Assembly (NCBI RefSeq): GCF_038561955.2
Contig: NZ_CP138333.2
Location: 682,001-746,000, forward strand
Direction: 5' to 3'
DNA length: 64,000 bases
DNA from: Salinicoccus sp. Bachu38
GTDB lineage: Bacteria > Bacillota > Bacilli > Staphylococcales > Salinicoccaceae
Shown: one piece after another, positions 26,187 to 35,807 of the stretch
Layout of the letters: every line of letters starts with the position of its first letter
How positions within the stretch are numbered: the stretch's first letter is position 1
The notes under the pieces: generated by a model
Seen by the model: the letters and a program-made list of their open reading frames with translations, nothing else
Told to the model about the DNA's origin: nothing
The model's database searches: none
Position numbers and translations under genes: made by a program

Positions 26187-27384
26187 AATCCTGAACATCG
26201 TAGGGACCCTGCTGTTTGCACTCAATCAATGGATGCAGGTGATTCTGATCACACGGTTGCTCGGTCTCTATGAAGTGGGCCTGTTCTCATACTTTCTTGC
26301 TCTGACAGGCCCGCTTGTATTGTTCAGCCGCTTCATGCTCATCGTCCTGGTGCCGACGCAGAGGAAGCTGTCATATGACTATGTGATATTCCACGAATTC
26401 AGGAACCTCGCCAACTATGCATTCATTCTTGGCTCATTGATCGTCCTGCTGTTTGTGGACTTGAGCATATATGAGAGCATATGCCTCTTCATCTTCGTCC
26501 TCTTCAAGTTCTACGAGAACAAGGAGGATTTCATCTATACGGAGAATATTGCGGAGGCCAGGATCAGCTTTCTCGCCTATTCGAAGATATACAAAAGCAT
26601 CGTCACAATCATACTATTTTCAGCGGCCGTGTTCATCTTCGATTCCCTGGTGATGGCAATATTGAGCCTGCTGGTTTCACAGATGATCATCTACTATGTG
26701 TATGACTGCAAATTTTCATTTTCGAAAAAAAGGGCGAATATTGGAATCAAGTGGCGCGAGTTCAAGAACATCTTCATTTTAGGAATCGGGCTCTCGGTTG
26801 TGGAATTGCTCAACTCGCTCGTTTCAAACATTCCGAGGTATGTCCTCGAATACTTCCATAGTGTCGAGACACTCGGTATTTTCGCAACGATCATGTATTT
26901 TGTGATCATCACCAACAACGTCGTCGTTGCCATCAGCCAGAGTGTAGTGGCGGGGCTTTCCAAGGAAGCGGAAGAAAGCGCAGCCAAATTCTATCACTCA
27001 TTCTTCAGGCTGTGCGGTATATTCCTGATCCTCATAGTGATAGGGGAGGCCATACTGCTTACTTTCGGCAACAGCATACTCGTACTCGTCTACGGAGAGC
27101 GGTTCAGCGGATACCAGGATGAAATCATCCTCCTTGGCATCCTGCTCATCTTCACCGTATATACGAAACTGTTCGAGATGGCACTCAGCATATTCAACAT
27201 CTACAATCTGCAGGTGCTCCTGCAGGGTACGACTTTCATAGCAGCAATCATATTATCGTTTATCATCATCGTTCCTTATGGTCTAACCGGTGCATTTATT
27301 GTGGTCATCCTCACGTATCTGATCCTGGCCATAGGGCAGATTGGCGTGCTGATCCACCATTGGAAATTTAAAGTACGCTCCTAG
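26176..27384 (+). CDS. Oligosaccharide flippase, Wzx-like
   Basis: This 402-residue protein has about twelve membrane segments and the MATE/PST layout: paired helices, a cytoplasmic loop near 165-195, and LVYGERFSGYQDEIILLGIL near residue 305, a motif often seen in polysaccharide transporters. It would flip the repeat unit made by this second locus. Its start overlaps capD by 11 bp, showing coupling. It is much GC-richer than the flippase at 336, so the two loci carry independent export genes. Confidence 0.83.
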   Translation: MQAKILNIVGTLLFALNQWMQVILITRLLGLYEVGLFSYFLALTGPLVLFSRFMLIVLVPTQRKLSYDYVIFHEFRNLANYAFILGSLIVLLFVDLSIYESICLFIFVLFKFYENKEDFIYTENIAEARISFLAYSKIYKSIVTIILFSAAVFIFDSLVMAILSLLVSQMIIYYVYDCKFSFSKKRANIGIKWREFKNIFILGIGLSVVELLNSLVSNIPRYVLEYFHSVETLGIFATIMYFVIITNNVVVAISQSVVAGLSKEAEESAAKFYHSFFRLCGIFLILIVIGEAILLTFGNSILVLVYGERFSGYQDEIILLGILLIFTVYTKLFEMALSIFNIYNLQVLLQGTTFIAAIILSFIIIVPYGLTGAFIVVILTYLILAIGQIGVLIHHWKFKVRS

Positions 27385-27396
27385 GAGGCGGAGGAC

Positions 27397-28686
27397 ATGT
27401 TCATCATCTGGCTGGTCGCACTTTCATATGTGGTTATGGGGTATCTGTTCAGGGATTATATTACGGATACGACCCTTCTGACAGTTTCATTCATCATCAT
27501 TACGTCAATTCTGCTGTTCTTCCTGCTGTACTTGAAATATACAAAGTTTCTCATCCTCATCTATGCAGGGTTCCTGGCAAGACTTGGGATGGTATTGTAC
27601 GATCTCGAAGAAAAGATGCCCAACCTTCCGCATAGTGGGATCGATTCTGAAAACTACTATAAGACAGCGCAATATATCAGCGAGAAGATGGCACTGATGA
27701 ATGCTGAGATGTATGGCGGCCTGTACACGAAATTCCTGGCGCTCATCTTCAATATGTATGGTGACGACCGGCTCTTCGCCCAATTCCTGAATGTGCTGAT
27801 GGCACTCACCGCCATCCTTCTCGTTATACAGATTTTCAGAATGCTGGATGTGCCGCTCCATATACAGTTTGTACTGGTCGGGGTCATGTCATTCTTTCCG
27901 CATTCACTGATATTCTCGAGCATATTGGTCAGGGAAGCCATCATTACGCTGATGGTGACACTATCACTCTACTGTTTTGTCAGATGGTATAAGAATGGGG
28001 AATGGAGTAGCGCGATACTGAGCGTGGCATTCATCCTGCTCGGTGCGTCGTTCCATACCGGCGTAATCGGGGTGCTGGTGGGCTATCTGTTCGGCTTCAT
28101 ATTCTATCAGCACAGCAAGAAGGCATTCAGGTTCACACTGAGGTCCATCATCCCTTTCACTATATTTGCGGTGAGCATCACGTACGTCATGATGTATCCG
28201 GAGAGCATATCGGCGTTGCCGATATACGACAAGATAGACCAGGTGGAGCGGAACAATTCCAGCATCTACGAAGCGTTCACTGACGATATCGGGGAGAGTG
28301 CCTACTTGAGCTGGCTGGTGGTCGACAACATCTACCAGATGGTTCTATTCTCACCGATAAAGGTATTCTATTTCATCGGTTCACCGATGCCGTGGACCGT
28401 CAGAAACTTCAATGACCTGATCGCCTTTTTCCTGGATGGGGTATTCTACCTCTTCGCACTCGCCGTATTCGTCAAAAACTATGCGCTCATTAAGAAGCGT
28501 CCGATATTCGGCATCATTCTGCTTAGTATCGTCGTGACATGGCTCATATTCGGATTCGGCATTTCGAACGCAGGGACGGCACTCAGGCACCGGTTCAAAA
28601 TATTCTATGTCATCATCGTGGCAATCGGTGTCATATGGACATATTGGTCGAAAAAGAAAGAGACCGCCATCAGGGGGTACCGTTAA
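27397..28686 (+). CDS. Multi-spanning membrane protein, probable polysaccharide polymerase
   Basis: This 429-residue protein has about eleven membrane segments and a large loop near residues 265-310. A conserved-looking acidic motif, SGIDSENYYKTAQ, follows the third segment, resembling the GT-C-like EpsG/Wzy group. No other polymerase exists in the second locus, and the gene sits between flippase and glycosyltransferase, so a Wzy role is the best inference. A GGAGGCGGAGG ribosome site precedes the ATG. GT39-type mannosyltransferase activity is an alternative. Confidence 0.6.
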   Translation: MFIIWLVALSYVVMGYLFRDYITDTTLLTVSFIIITSILLFFLLYLKYTKFLILIYAGFLARLGMVLYDLEEKMPNLPHSGIDSENYYKTAQYISEKMALMNAEMYGGLYTKFLALIFNMYGDDRLFAQFLNVLMALTAILLVIQIFRMLDVPLHIQFVLVGVMSFFPHSLIFSSILVREAIITLMVTLSLYCFVRWYKNGEWSSAILSVAFILLGASFHTGVIGVLVGYLFGFIFYQHSKKAFRFTLRSIIPFTIFAVSITYVMMYPESISALPIYDKIDQVERNNSSIYEAFTDDIGESAYLSWLVVDNIYQMVLFSPIKVFYFIGSPMPWTVRNFNDLIAFFLDGVFYLFALAVFVKNYALIKKRPIFGIILLSIVVTWLIFGFGISNAGTALRHRFKIFYVIIVAIGVIWTYWSKKKETAIRGYR

Positions 28687-28751
28687 AGGGGTCTGGCATA
28701 AGCATTGATTGGCATCTTGTATGCAGTCCAGGGGTGCGGCTGCAAAAAAAC

Positions 28752-28783
28752 AGGGGTTTGGAGATGTAGCTTATGCAGAAGAA
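28752..28783 (+). repeat. 32-bp identical repeat at the start of two glycosyltransferase genes, copy 2
   Basis: Same sequence as 16769-16800. It marks the second glycosyltransferase paralogue and the ancestral duplication of part of the polysaccharide locus. Confidence 0.9.
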
Positions 28784-29942
28784 ATTGATTCATGGTGTCA
28801 CTTCCTCCATGAGCGCACTGTTCATCCATGAGCAGGTGCACTTTATAGAACAGAACGGCTACCAGGTGGAAGTGGTATGCAACAACGATCCAGAAAGGCA
28901 CTACGAAGGACTCAAGCTCAAACATATTCCATTCGAGCGTGAAATCAATCTTTACAGGGATGTGACGACACTTTATTCCTTGTACAGATATTTGAAGCAG
29001 AAAGATCCGGACATCATTTTATTCAGCACACCGAAGGCAGGACTGCTCGGCATGGTTGCAGGCTATCTGAACGGCACTGAAACGAGAATCTATGCGCAAT
29101 GGGGTCTGCGTCTTGAAACAGTGACGGGAGTGAAGAAACTCATCCTGGAGACAACGGAGAAACTGACCTGTTTATTGAGCACGCATGTCCTCGTGATTTC
29201 CGACAGTCTTGAAGAGGAGATGGTCGGCAGAAAGCTCGTCAACCGTGAGAAAGTCGTCAGAATCGGCAAAGGTAGTGTCAATGGCCTCGATATGCAGCGG
29301 TTCAGCCCGGATGCAGTGGATCAGGACCGGCTCACACGGATGAAGGAGACGCTAGATATCGAACCCTCTGATTTCGTCATCGGCTATATCGGTAGGATGA
29401 CACGTGACAAGGGGACCAATGAACTTGTGGAGGCTTTTACTAGACTGAGTAGAAAATATGAAAATATCAAGCTGTTGTTGGTTGGGGACATTGAAGAAGC
29501 GGATCCGATCCGGCCAGAAAATATAGATATCATCCATACACATGAACGGATCATCCTTTGTAGCCATACAACAGAACCGGAATATTACTACAGCATGATG
29601 CATGTATTTGCCTTCCCAACCTACCGTGAAGGATTCGGTACGGTCAGTATTGAGGCACAGGCAATGAATGTGCCGGTTGTCGGTTTTAATTCGACAGGTG
29701 TGAGAGATACGGTTGTACACAACGAGACGGGGCTTATTGTCCCAAATAATGATATCAAGGGGTTGGAAGAAGGGCTCGAGGACATGATCATCCACCCGGT
29801 GAAACGGGGTCAGATGGGGCAGAATGCCCGGAAATTCGTTGAAGACAACTATGATAGAGAGGTCATTCAGCGGAAAGTGCTCGACTTCTACAATACACTG
29901 GGAAGAATAGATGATACGAAAGCTGGATATATTAAGGCTTGA
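28773..29942 (+). CDS. Glycosyltransferase, GT4 family, paralogue of the gene at 16790
   Basis: The 389-residue enzyme starts MQKKLIHGVTSSMSALFIHE. The donor site has FVIGYIGRMTRDKGTNELVE, EGFGTVSIEAQAMNVPVV (both glutamates of EX7E) and NETGLIVPNND. The gene at 16790 has the same layout and start region, but QKELGIV in place of REGFGTV. It would add one sugar within the CapD-dependent repeat unit. An 86-bp spacer separates it from the polymerase, and the spacer's last 21 bases are identical to those upstream of the paralogue. Confidence 0.9.
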   Translation: MQKKLIHGVTSSMSALFIHEQVHFIEQNGYQVEVVCNNDPERHYEGLKLKHIPFEREINLYRDVTTLYSLYRYLKQKDPDIILFSTPKAGLLGMVAGYLNGTETRIYAQWGLRLETVTGVKKLILETTEKLTCLLSTHVLVISDSLEEEMVGRKLVNREKVVRIGKGSVNGLDMQRFSPDAVDQDRLTRMKETLDIEPSDFVIGYIGRMTRDKGTNELVEAFTRLSRKYENIKLLLVGDIEEADPIRPENIDIIHTHERIILCSHTTEPEYYYSMMHVFAFPTYREGFGTVSIEAQAMNVPVVGFNSTGVRDTVVHNETGLIVPNNDIKGLEEGLEDMIIHPVKRGQMGQNARKFVEDNYDREVIQRKVLDFYNTLGRIDDTKAGYIKA

Positions 29943-30114
29943 GATTGTGGTTTATAAATTGCAATTTGAAAGAGAGAATCCGGACGTGCCTATAGAGAAA
30001 GAATAGGGCGTTCAATATATGAATATAAGGACATATCTTCGGTTTTGTCGGGAAGCCGAGGATATGGAATGGAAACGTGAGAAACAAACCAATTAAGGGA
30101 GAGGTGACCGAGTC

Positions 30115-31269
30115 ATGTCTCAATGCAGAATTTTTTTGTCATCACCTCATATGGGCGGTACGGAAATGAAGTATGTCCAAGAGGCATTCGATACGAATTG
30201 GATTGCACCACTAGGAGAAAATGTCGATATATTCGAAGATCAGGTCAAGGAATTTACAGGAGCGAATGCGGCGTGCGCCCTTGCCAGCGGGACAGGCGGA
30301 ATCCACCTTGCACTCGACCTGCTTGAGGTCGGGCGGGGGGACATCGTTCTTTGTTCTTCACTCACATTTGTAGCGAGCGCGAATCCGGTGCTATATCACG
30401 ATGCGACACCGGTGTTCATCGATTCCGAGATGGACAGTTGGAACATGTGTCCGAAAGCGCTGGAGAAGGCTTTGAAATACTATAAGATGCAGGGCAAGCA
30501 GCCAAAAGCGATTATTGTCGTCAACCTGTATGGCCAGTCGGCACGGATGGATGAAATCAGCGAAATATGCAGAAGGTATGGTGTACCCATCATCGAGGAT
30601 GCGGCAGAATCCCTGGGTGCGGTATACAAGGGCAGGATGAGCGGTACCTTCGGCAAATTCGGCATATTTTCATTCAACGGCAACAAGATCATCACGACAT
30701 CAGGAGGCGGGATGATCATATCCAATGATGAGATGCTCATCGAAAAAGCACTCAAGAAAGCGACCCAGAGCAAAGAGGTCGCTGCACACTATCAGCATGA
30801 ATCGGTGGGGTACAACTACCGGTTGAGCAACGTCTGTGCAGGCATCGGACGCGGCCAGATGGAAGTGCTGGAAGCGCGTATCCAGCAGAAGCGGGACATC
30901 TTCGACAAGTATGTGGAGGGGCTCGAAGATGTGGAGGGCATTGAATTCATGCCTGAAATCGAAGGTTCATACCATACGAGATGGCTTTCCACCATGCTCA
31001 TCGACTCTAAAAAGCTCGGAATCACTGTAAACGAACTGATCGAGTACCTTGATGAACACAATATCGAATCGAGGCCGGTCTGGAAGCCACTCCATATGCA
31101 GCCGCTGTTTGAAGGGACAACATATTTTTCCAATGAGGAAGATAATTCAAAATACCTTTTCGAACATGGCATCTGTCTTCCGTCCGACACCAAGATGACC
31201 GAAGAAGAGATAGAAAAGGTCATTCAGTTGTGTAGGGATCGATTGCTGACCCACGAACTCTTTGCCTGA
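30115..31269 (+). CDS. UDP-4-keto sugar aminotransferase (DegT family), second copy
   Basis: This 384-residue PLP enzyme starts FLSSPHMGGTEMKYVQEAF and has the PLP lysine in FSFNGNKIITTSGGGM. It is close in sequence to the aminotransferase at 12002 but GC-richer, so one is a paralogue or a transferred copy. It would aminate the CapD product to give UDP-4-amino-4,6-dideoxy-GlcNAc. No PglD-type acetyltransferase follows; instead a FemAB-like gene comes next, so the free amine may be aminoacylated or formylated. The ATG is preceded by AAGGGAGAGGTGA. Confidence 0.92.
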   Translation: MSQCRIFLSSPHMGGTEMKYVQEAFDTNWIAPLGENVDIFEDQVKEFTGANAACALASGTGGIHLALDLLEVGRGDIVLCSSLTFVASANPVLYHDATPVFIDSEMDSWNMCPKALEKALKYYKMQGKQPKAIIVVNLYGQSARMDEISEICRRYGVPIIEDAAESLGAVYKGRMSGTFGKFGIFSFNGNKIITTSGGGMIISNDEMLIEKALKKATQSKEVAAHYQHESVGYNYRLSNVCAGIGRGQMEVLEARIQQKRDIFDKYVEGLEDVEGIEFMPEIEGSYHTRWLSTMLIDSKKLGITVNELIEYLDEHNIESRPVWKPLHMQPLFEGTTYFSNEEDNSKYLFEHGICLPSDTKMTEEEIEKVIQLCRDRLLTHELFA

Positions 31270-31326
31270 TATTTGAGTCTCGAAGAGCGTATTGGATATG
31301 CGAATCTACCTATTGGAGGGTCTACA

Positions 31327-32331
31327 GTGAACAAAGACATATACTTTACCAAAGAATATGCACAAGTCAACGAACTGATAGAACGTGGGAAAGCGATTTT
31401 CATCGACATAGAGTGCGAGTATGGTCATATTACCCACAGCGCCATCAAAAGGGAGATTGGTACCCAAATCAATGGCGTGAAGTACTATGATATGGTGACG
31501 CCCTATGGATACGGAGGACCGATCATCCATGAGTATACGAATATGACCAAGCTTATTGAAGTCTTCGAAGATACTCTGGTGGACTATTGTGAGACGCATA
31601 ACATCGTTTCTGAATTTGTGCGGTTCCATCCGATGTTCCAGAATCAGGAGCCATTCAGAAGCATCTATGATGTGAGTTATACGAGGAAAACAGTCGGCAC
31701 AGACTTGCTTAACTTTGAAGATCCATTCCAGAGCGAGTTTTGTTCTACGGCACGCAGGCGTGTCAGGAAGCTTATACGGGATGACAGATTCTCCTGCCTG
31801 GTGGCGGCGAAATTCGAGGATATCGAAGATTTCATCGAGATATACAACGATACGATGGATCGTCACCATGCAACTGACTTCTACTATTTCGACCGTGAAT
31901 ATTTCGAAAGGCTGAAATGGGAGTTCGGTGACAAGCTGTTCACGACGAGCGTATTCTTCGAGGGCAGGATCATCGCTATGGGGCTGTACTTCATGTCGGA
32001 TGACGTCATCCATGATCACCTGAATGGCACCCTGGCGGACTACCTCCATCATTCGCCGGCCTATCTTCTGAAATACACGATGATGAACTGGGCGAAAGCG
32101 AATGGCTTCTCCTTCGTGCATTATGGCGGCGGGGTCACCAATGCGGAGGATGATTCCGTACTCAAGTTCAAGAAGCGGTTTTCCAGCCATACCGAGTTCG
32201 ATTTCCATATCGGCAGGAGAATATGGAACCACAAAGTGTACGACGCATTATGCCGAAAGAAGGGGATTGATAGAGAGACGGACTTCTTCCCGGCATACCG
32301 TGCACCGAAGATCGCGGTAAAAAAGAATTAG
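31327..32331 (+). CDS. FemAB/GNAT-like aminoacyl- or acyltransferase
   Basis: The 334-residue protein begins MNKDIYFTKEYAQVNEL and shows the double-GNAT layout of the FemAB/BioF2-like family: SEFVRFHPMFQNQEPF, RRRVRKLIRD and FEGRIIAMGLYFMSDD, and near the end NGFSFVHYGGGV. FemAB proteins add amino acids from tRNA to an amine on peptidoglycan. In sugar loci relatives probably modify the amino group made by the neighbouring aminotransferase. I prefer the GTG at 31327, since GGAGGG lies 6 bases upstream; the longer TTG frame from 31273 has no ribosome site. Confidence 0.8.
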   Translation: MNKDIYFTKEYAQVNELIERGKAIFIDIECEYGHITHSAIKREIGTQINGVKYYDMVTPYGYGGPIIHEYTNMTKLIEVFEDTLVDYCETHNIVSEFVRFHPMFQNQEPFRSIYDVSYTRKTVGTDLLNFEDPFQSEFCSTARRRVRKLIRDDRFSCLVAAKFEDIEDFIEIYNDTMDRHHATDFYYFDREYFERLKWEFGDKLFTTSVFFEGRIIAMGLYFMSDDVIHDHLNGTLADYLHHSPAYLLKYTMMNWAKANGFSFVHYGGGVTNAEDDSVLKFKKRFSSHTEFDFHIGRRIWNHKVYDALCRKKGIDRETDFFPAYRAPKIAVKKN

Positions 32332-32339
32332 CATTCTGC

Positions 32340-32373
32340 ACTGCATTCCAAGAAATAAACTTTGGAATGCAGT
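32340..32373 (+). terminator. Hairpin after the polysaccharide operon
   Basis: ACTGCATTCCAA (32340-32351) pairs perfectly with its complement at 32362-32373. The T-run after it is weak (TCTGATT), so termination may be partial and could let transcription continue into the next gene. Confidence 0.5.
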
Positions 32374-32441
32374 TCTGATTAAATGGACTGACAGCAGACA
32401 ACAGGATGCAACTGCACCACTTTGCTTGGTGAGGAGGACAT

Positions 32442-33011
32442 ATGAAAATAAGGATCATAATCATTTTGTTCTGCATTTCATTGATGTTGATTGTTGTATC
32501 AATCATCGACAGCTTTGATCACAGCTATACGGATCAGCCTGTAGAAAGTGATCTGATTGTGATGCTTGGCGGGGGCGAAGCTTCGAGGATGCAGAAAGCC
32601 GCACAACTCTATCACGAAGGCTATGCAGATCATGTCCTGATCACTCCAGTCATCGAGTCGGCCGAACTCAACCAAAGCTCGGCACTCGCAATGGAATACG
32701 GCATACCCGAAGAAGCACTGATATTGGAAGACAAGGCAACCAGCACCTACACCAACGCCACCATAACCATGGATATCATGGACCGTCTCGATATGACCTC
32801 TGCACTCATCGTAACGAGCGACTGGCATATCAAACGCTCCAAGTACATCTATGACAAGTTGAATGACGGAAGCTTCGATTTCCACTATATTTCAGCCTTA
32901 CCTATGCAGGAAGGAAGATGGCATGAGAGCGGGGACGCATTCTATGTATGGTACAGCGAATATATCAAGTTGTGGGTGTACAGGATGGGCATCTACTGGT
33001 GGAGTGAGTAG
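32442..33011 (+). CDS. YdcF/SanA-like DUF218 membrane-anchored protein
   Basis: This 189-residue protein has one N-terminal membrane segment (IIIILFCISLMLIVVSII) and an extracellular DUF218 domain: DLIVMLGGGEASRMQKAA, VLITP, a LEDKATSTYTNA motif near residue 100 and VTSDWHIKRSKYI. Members such as ElyC and SanA affect envelope polymer metabolism, but the reaction is not known. The position after the polysaccharide operon fits an envelope role. A GAGGAGG ribosome site lies before the ATG. Confidence 0.82.
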   Translation: MKIRIIIILFCISLMLIVVSIIDSFDHSYTDQPVESDLIVMLGGGEASRMQKAAQLYHEGYADHVLITPVIESAELNQSSALAMEYGIPEEALILEDKATSTYTNATITMDIMDRLDMTSALIVTSDWHIKRSKYIYDKLNDGSFDFHYISALPMQEGRWHESGDAFYVWYSEYIKLWVYRMGIYWWSE

Positions 33012-33032
33012 GATGGAAGAAATGTAAAAATC

Positions 33033-33076
33033 AATGCATCCTGGAGCTGAAATGAAGCTCTCAGGATGCATTTTAT
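33033..33076 (+). terminator. Rho-independent terminator after the YdcF-like gene
   Basis: AATGCATCCTG-GAGCT pairs with AGCTC-TCAGGATGCATT (one bulge) and is followed by TTTATTGTT. Confidence 0.85.
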
Positions 33077-33100
33077 TGTTAATTTACAACTTGTATGTAC

Positions 33101-33115
33101 ATGAAAACGTTATTT
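33101..33115 (+). promoter_or_regulatory. cre-like (CcpA) site upstream of the symporter gene
   Basis: ATGAAAACGTTATTT fits the cre consensus WTGNAARCGNWWWCA except the last two bases. It lies about 140 bp upstream of the symporter start. CcpA control is inference. Confidence 0.35.
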
Positions 33116-33252
33116 TACTGAAAATTTTTACTTTTTGAGCTCATCCCTTGACATCAAAGGATTTCTAAAATTTTTTCCGGATGAGAAGCTGAAATGAAAA
33201 TTCTAATGTGTTAGGTTGTTAAAGGACACAATACAAACACAGGGGGAAAACA

Positions 33253-34662
33253 ATGGAATTTTCAAATCAACCCATACTCATATGGTTTGTAGTAGGTTAT
33301 GGCGTATTCATGCTGCTGCTTGGCATGTACTACTCCAAGAAAATCAGTTCGAGTGAGGACTTCATACTCGCTGGCAAGTCTCTGGGACCGGTCGTCCTGA
33401 TGGGGACATTGCTTGCAACGTGGGTCGGAAGCGGTTCTGTAACGGGTGGACAGAACTCACTGGCATACTCCTTCGGGATATGGCCGGCACTGATGTCGAC
33501 ATTGCCGTCGCTCATCGGTATTGGAACGATCTTCCTCATTTCGTCAAAAATCAAACATTACGGAAAATATACAGTAGCGGAAATATTGGAAGTGAAATAT
33601 GGCAAGGTGGCAAGTCTGCTTGCAGCCCTGATCATCATTCTCGCTTTCGTGGGCATCGTTTCATACCAGTACCAGGGTCTCGCCTATATACTCAACATCT
33701 CGATCGGCATACCGGTAGGCACAGGTACGATTATTGCCGCAGCGATCATCATCTTCCTGGCAGGCATCGGCGGTCTGATGTCCGTGGCGCCGACGGATGC
33801 CTTCAGTGCATTCCTCGTCATCTTCGGACTCATCATCGCACTGCCGATTGCCTTGTCAGTCGGTGGAGGATGGAGTGAAATCACATCCAACGTGCCGGAG
33901 AGTCACATGAGCGCCACGGGTTCGCTGAGCTTCATTCAGCTGATGGGGTACTACATCCCGACGCTGTTCCTGCTGCTCGGTGACCAGAACATCTATCAGA
34001 GGATGTCTTCTTCAATGAATGACAAATCCACCAAGCTCGGTACAGCCGGCTGGATTCTCGGCCTGATCATCGTCACACCGCTGATTTCCATTCTGGCATT
34101 CATTTCACGCTCCATGTTCCCGGATATTGAACCGGGCATGGCACTGATTGCCATCACGAGCGTACTCCCGGTCGTCATTGGCGGCATCCTGATTGCCGCA
34201 CTGACTGCATTCATCGTCACGACAGGCAACTCCTATCTGCTGTCAGCTGCAACGAGTGTCATCTATGATTTCGTCGGCAAGTACATGAAGAAGGACATCA
34301 ACGACCATCAGAAACTGGTCTACACAAGGGTCCTGATTCCGATACTCGGCATCATCGCATTCCTGTTGACGATGTACTTCCCGACTGTCCTTTCGGTACA
34401 GATGTACGCATATACAGTATACGGCGCAGGGATTACACCGGCACTGCTCGCAGTGTTCCTGTTCCCTAAAGTCACGAAACCGGCCGGACTCGCCTCCATG
34501 GCATCCGGACTGCTCGCCACATTGTTCTGGGAATTCTTCTATGTACAGTCGACAGGCATCAATTCAGCACTGATCTCGGTACCGATCGCATTCATCGTAC
34601 TGTTTGCCGTGACGCTGTTTACAAAAGGACAGCATAATGAAATGAAGGAAGTGTCAGAGTAA
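33253..34662 (+). CDS. Sodium:solute symporter (SSS family)
   Basis: The 469-residue protein has about thirteen membrane segments. It opens with a segment followed by YYSKKISSSEDFILAGKSLG, the typical SSS first loop, and has LLATWVGSGSVTGGQNSLAY, part of the sodium and substrate site. It imports an organic solute with sodium. The coupled M24 gene downstream (1-bp overlap, TAATG) suggests that the imported compound is hydrolysed by that protein. The substrate cannot be read from sequence; proline, creatine-like or other nitrogen compounds are options. Confidence 0.88.
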   Translation: MEFSNQPILIWFVVGYGVFMLLLGMYYSKKISSSEDFILAGKSLGPVVLMGTLLATWVGSGSVTGGQNSLAYSFGIWPALMSTLPSLIGIGTIFLISSKIKHYGKYTVAEILEVKYGKVASLLAALIIILAFVGIVSYQYQGLAYILNISIGIPVGTGTIIAAAIIIFLAGIGGLMSVAPTDAFSAFLVIFGLIIALPIALSVGGGWSEITSNVPESHMSATGSLSFIQLMGYYIPTLFLLLGDQNIYQRMSSSMNDKSTKLGTAGWILGLIIVTPLISILAFISRSMFPDIEPGMALIAITSVLPVVIGGILIAALTAFIVTTGNSYLLSAATSVIYDFVGKYMKKDINDHQKLVYTRVLIPILGIIAFLLTMYFPTVLSVQMYAYTVYGAGITPALLAVFLFPKVTKPAGLASMASGLLATLFWEFFYVQSTGINSALISVPIAFIVLFAVTLFTKGQHNEMKEVSE

Positions 34663-35789
34663 TGGATAGAGCGAAAAGAGTGGAAGCCCTCAGAGAGGTC
34701 ATGACAGAAAAGAATCTGGATGCTGCCATCATATTCAACTTCGAAAACCAGTTCTATTTCAGCGGACTCAAAGCCATCACCTATTCCCGGCCGATCATCA
34801 TGGTCGTGGAACAGGCGAGGCAGAGCCTGATCATTCCGAAGCTCGAGGAGAAACACGCGAAGGAGAAGACGGATGCGAATCCAATCCACATCTATCATGA
34901 AGTCGAAGGCAGGGGCAGCACAGATTACCATGAACTGTTCGACAAAGTGCTGAATGGCATTGAAGGCAGTCAGGTGGGCATCGAATTCGGTTCCTTGCCG
35001 GCTGAACTTGCCTCAGCCATTCAGGAGAAGGGGCACGACCTCGTCGATATCCAGGCCGATATCGTCAAAATGCGCGCCATCAAGAGTGGTGAAGAGATCG
35101 ACATGATCAAGGAATCCGGCAAGCTTGTGAGCGGCGCACTGAAACATACGCTCGAGAACTCCGGATCGGGAAAGTCGGAACTCGAAATCGACTACCATGG
35201 CAACCAGTACCTATTCGAAGAGATTTCAAGGCATCATACCGATTCCACACTGGATTACTTCGTTATGTCTCCGTCAGGGGTCGAACGGACAAACATGCCA
35301 CACGTATTCTCCAATACACGGAAACTGGAGACGGGCGATGTCATCATCCACAGCCGCCAGGTCGGCCTGAACGGCTACCGGGCGGAATGTGAACGGACAT
35401 ACTTCATCGGCGCGCCGACGGAGGGACAGAGGGAAGCATTCAGAGTCATGCTGGAGGCACACCTCGCTGCACTCGATTTCATCAAGGCGGGCGTCACCGC
35501 AAAAGCCGTCAACCAAGCGGCCCTCGATGTCATCAAGGAAGCAGGGTATGACTCCTACGTCTCCCACCGTACCGGACACGGCATCGGCATCGGGCAACAT
35601 GAAGAGCCCTCACTCCGCTTCGACAACGACCTCGTGCTCGAAGCCGGCATGGTATTCTGTGTCGAACCCGGCATCTACATCCCGGGCGTCGGCGGATTCA
35701 GGCACTCCGATACCGTCGTACTGACGGAGGACGGTGCCGAGGTCATCACGGAATATCCGAGGGATCTGGAGAGCATGGTTTTTGAATAG
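34662..35789 (+). CDS. M24-family hydrolase, creatinase-like (lacks two metal-binding aspartates)
   Basis: This 375-residue protein has the creatinase N-domain (MDRAKRVEALREVMTEKN onward) and a pita-bread C-domain from about 150. HRTGHGIGIGQHEEPSLRF and MVFCVEPGIYIPGVGG are standard. The first metal motif, normally ID.G and SDxTRTF in prolidases, reads IIHSRQVGLNGYRAECERTY here: both aspartates are replaced. Creatinase, which needs no metal, shows the same kind of loss (LNCFPMIAGYYTALERT). I therefore expect amidino or amide hydrolysis rather than dipeptide cleavage. The last 35 codons are duplicated at 46017. Confidence 0.8.
   Translation: MDRAKRVEALREVMTEKNLDAAIIFNFENQFYFSGLKAITYSRPIIMVVEQARQSLIIPKLEEKHAKEKTDANPIHIYHEVEGRGSTDYHELFDKVLNGIEGSQVGIEFGSLPAELASAIQEKGHDLVDIQADIVKMRAIKSGEEIDMIKESGKLVSGALKHTLENSGSGKSELEIDYHGNQYLFEEISRHHTDSTLDYFVMSPSGVERTNMPHVFSNTRKLETGDVIIHSRQVGLNGYRAECERTYFIGAPTEGQREAFRVMLEAHLAALDFIKAGVTAKAVNQAALDVIKEAGYDSYVSHRTGHGIGIGQHEEPSLRFDNDLVLEAGMVFCVEPGIYIPGVGGFRHSDTVVLTEDGAEVITEYPRDLESMVFE
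35671..35774 (+). repeat. Direct repeat, left copy (3' end of the M24 gene)
   Basis: 104 bp that recur at 46017-46120 with about four mismatches. This copy is inside the intact gene. Sequence after the repeat differs: here the protein ends with MVFE, in the other copy with LIIK. Confidence 0.9.
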
Positions 35790-35807
35790 CAGTATAAATG
35801 CATAAGA

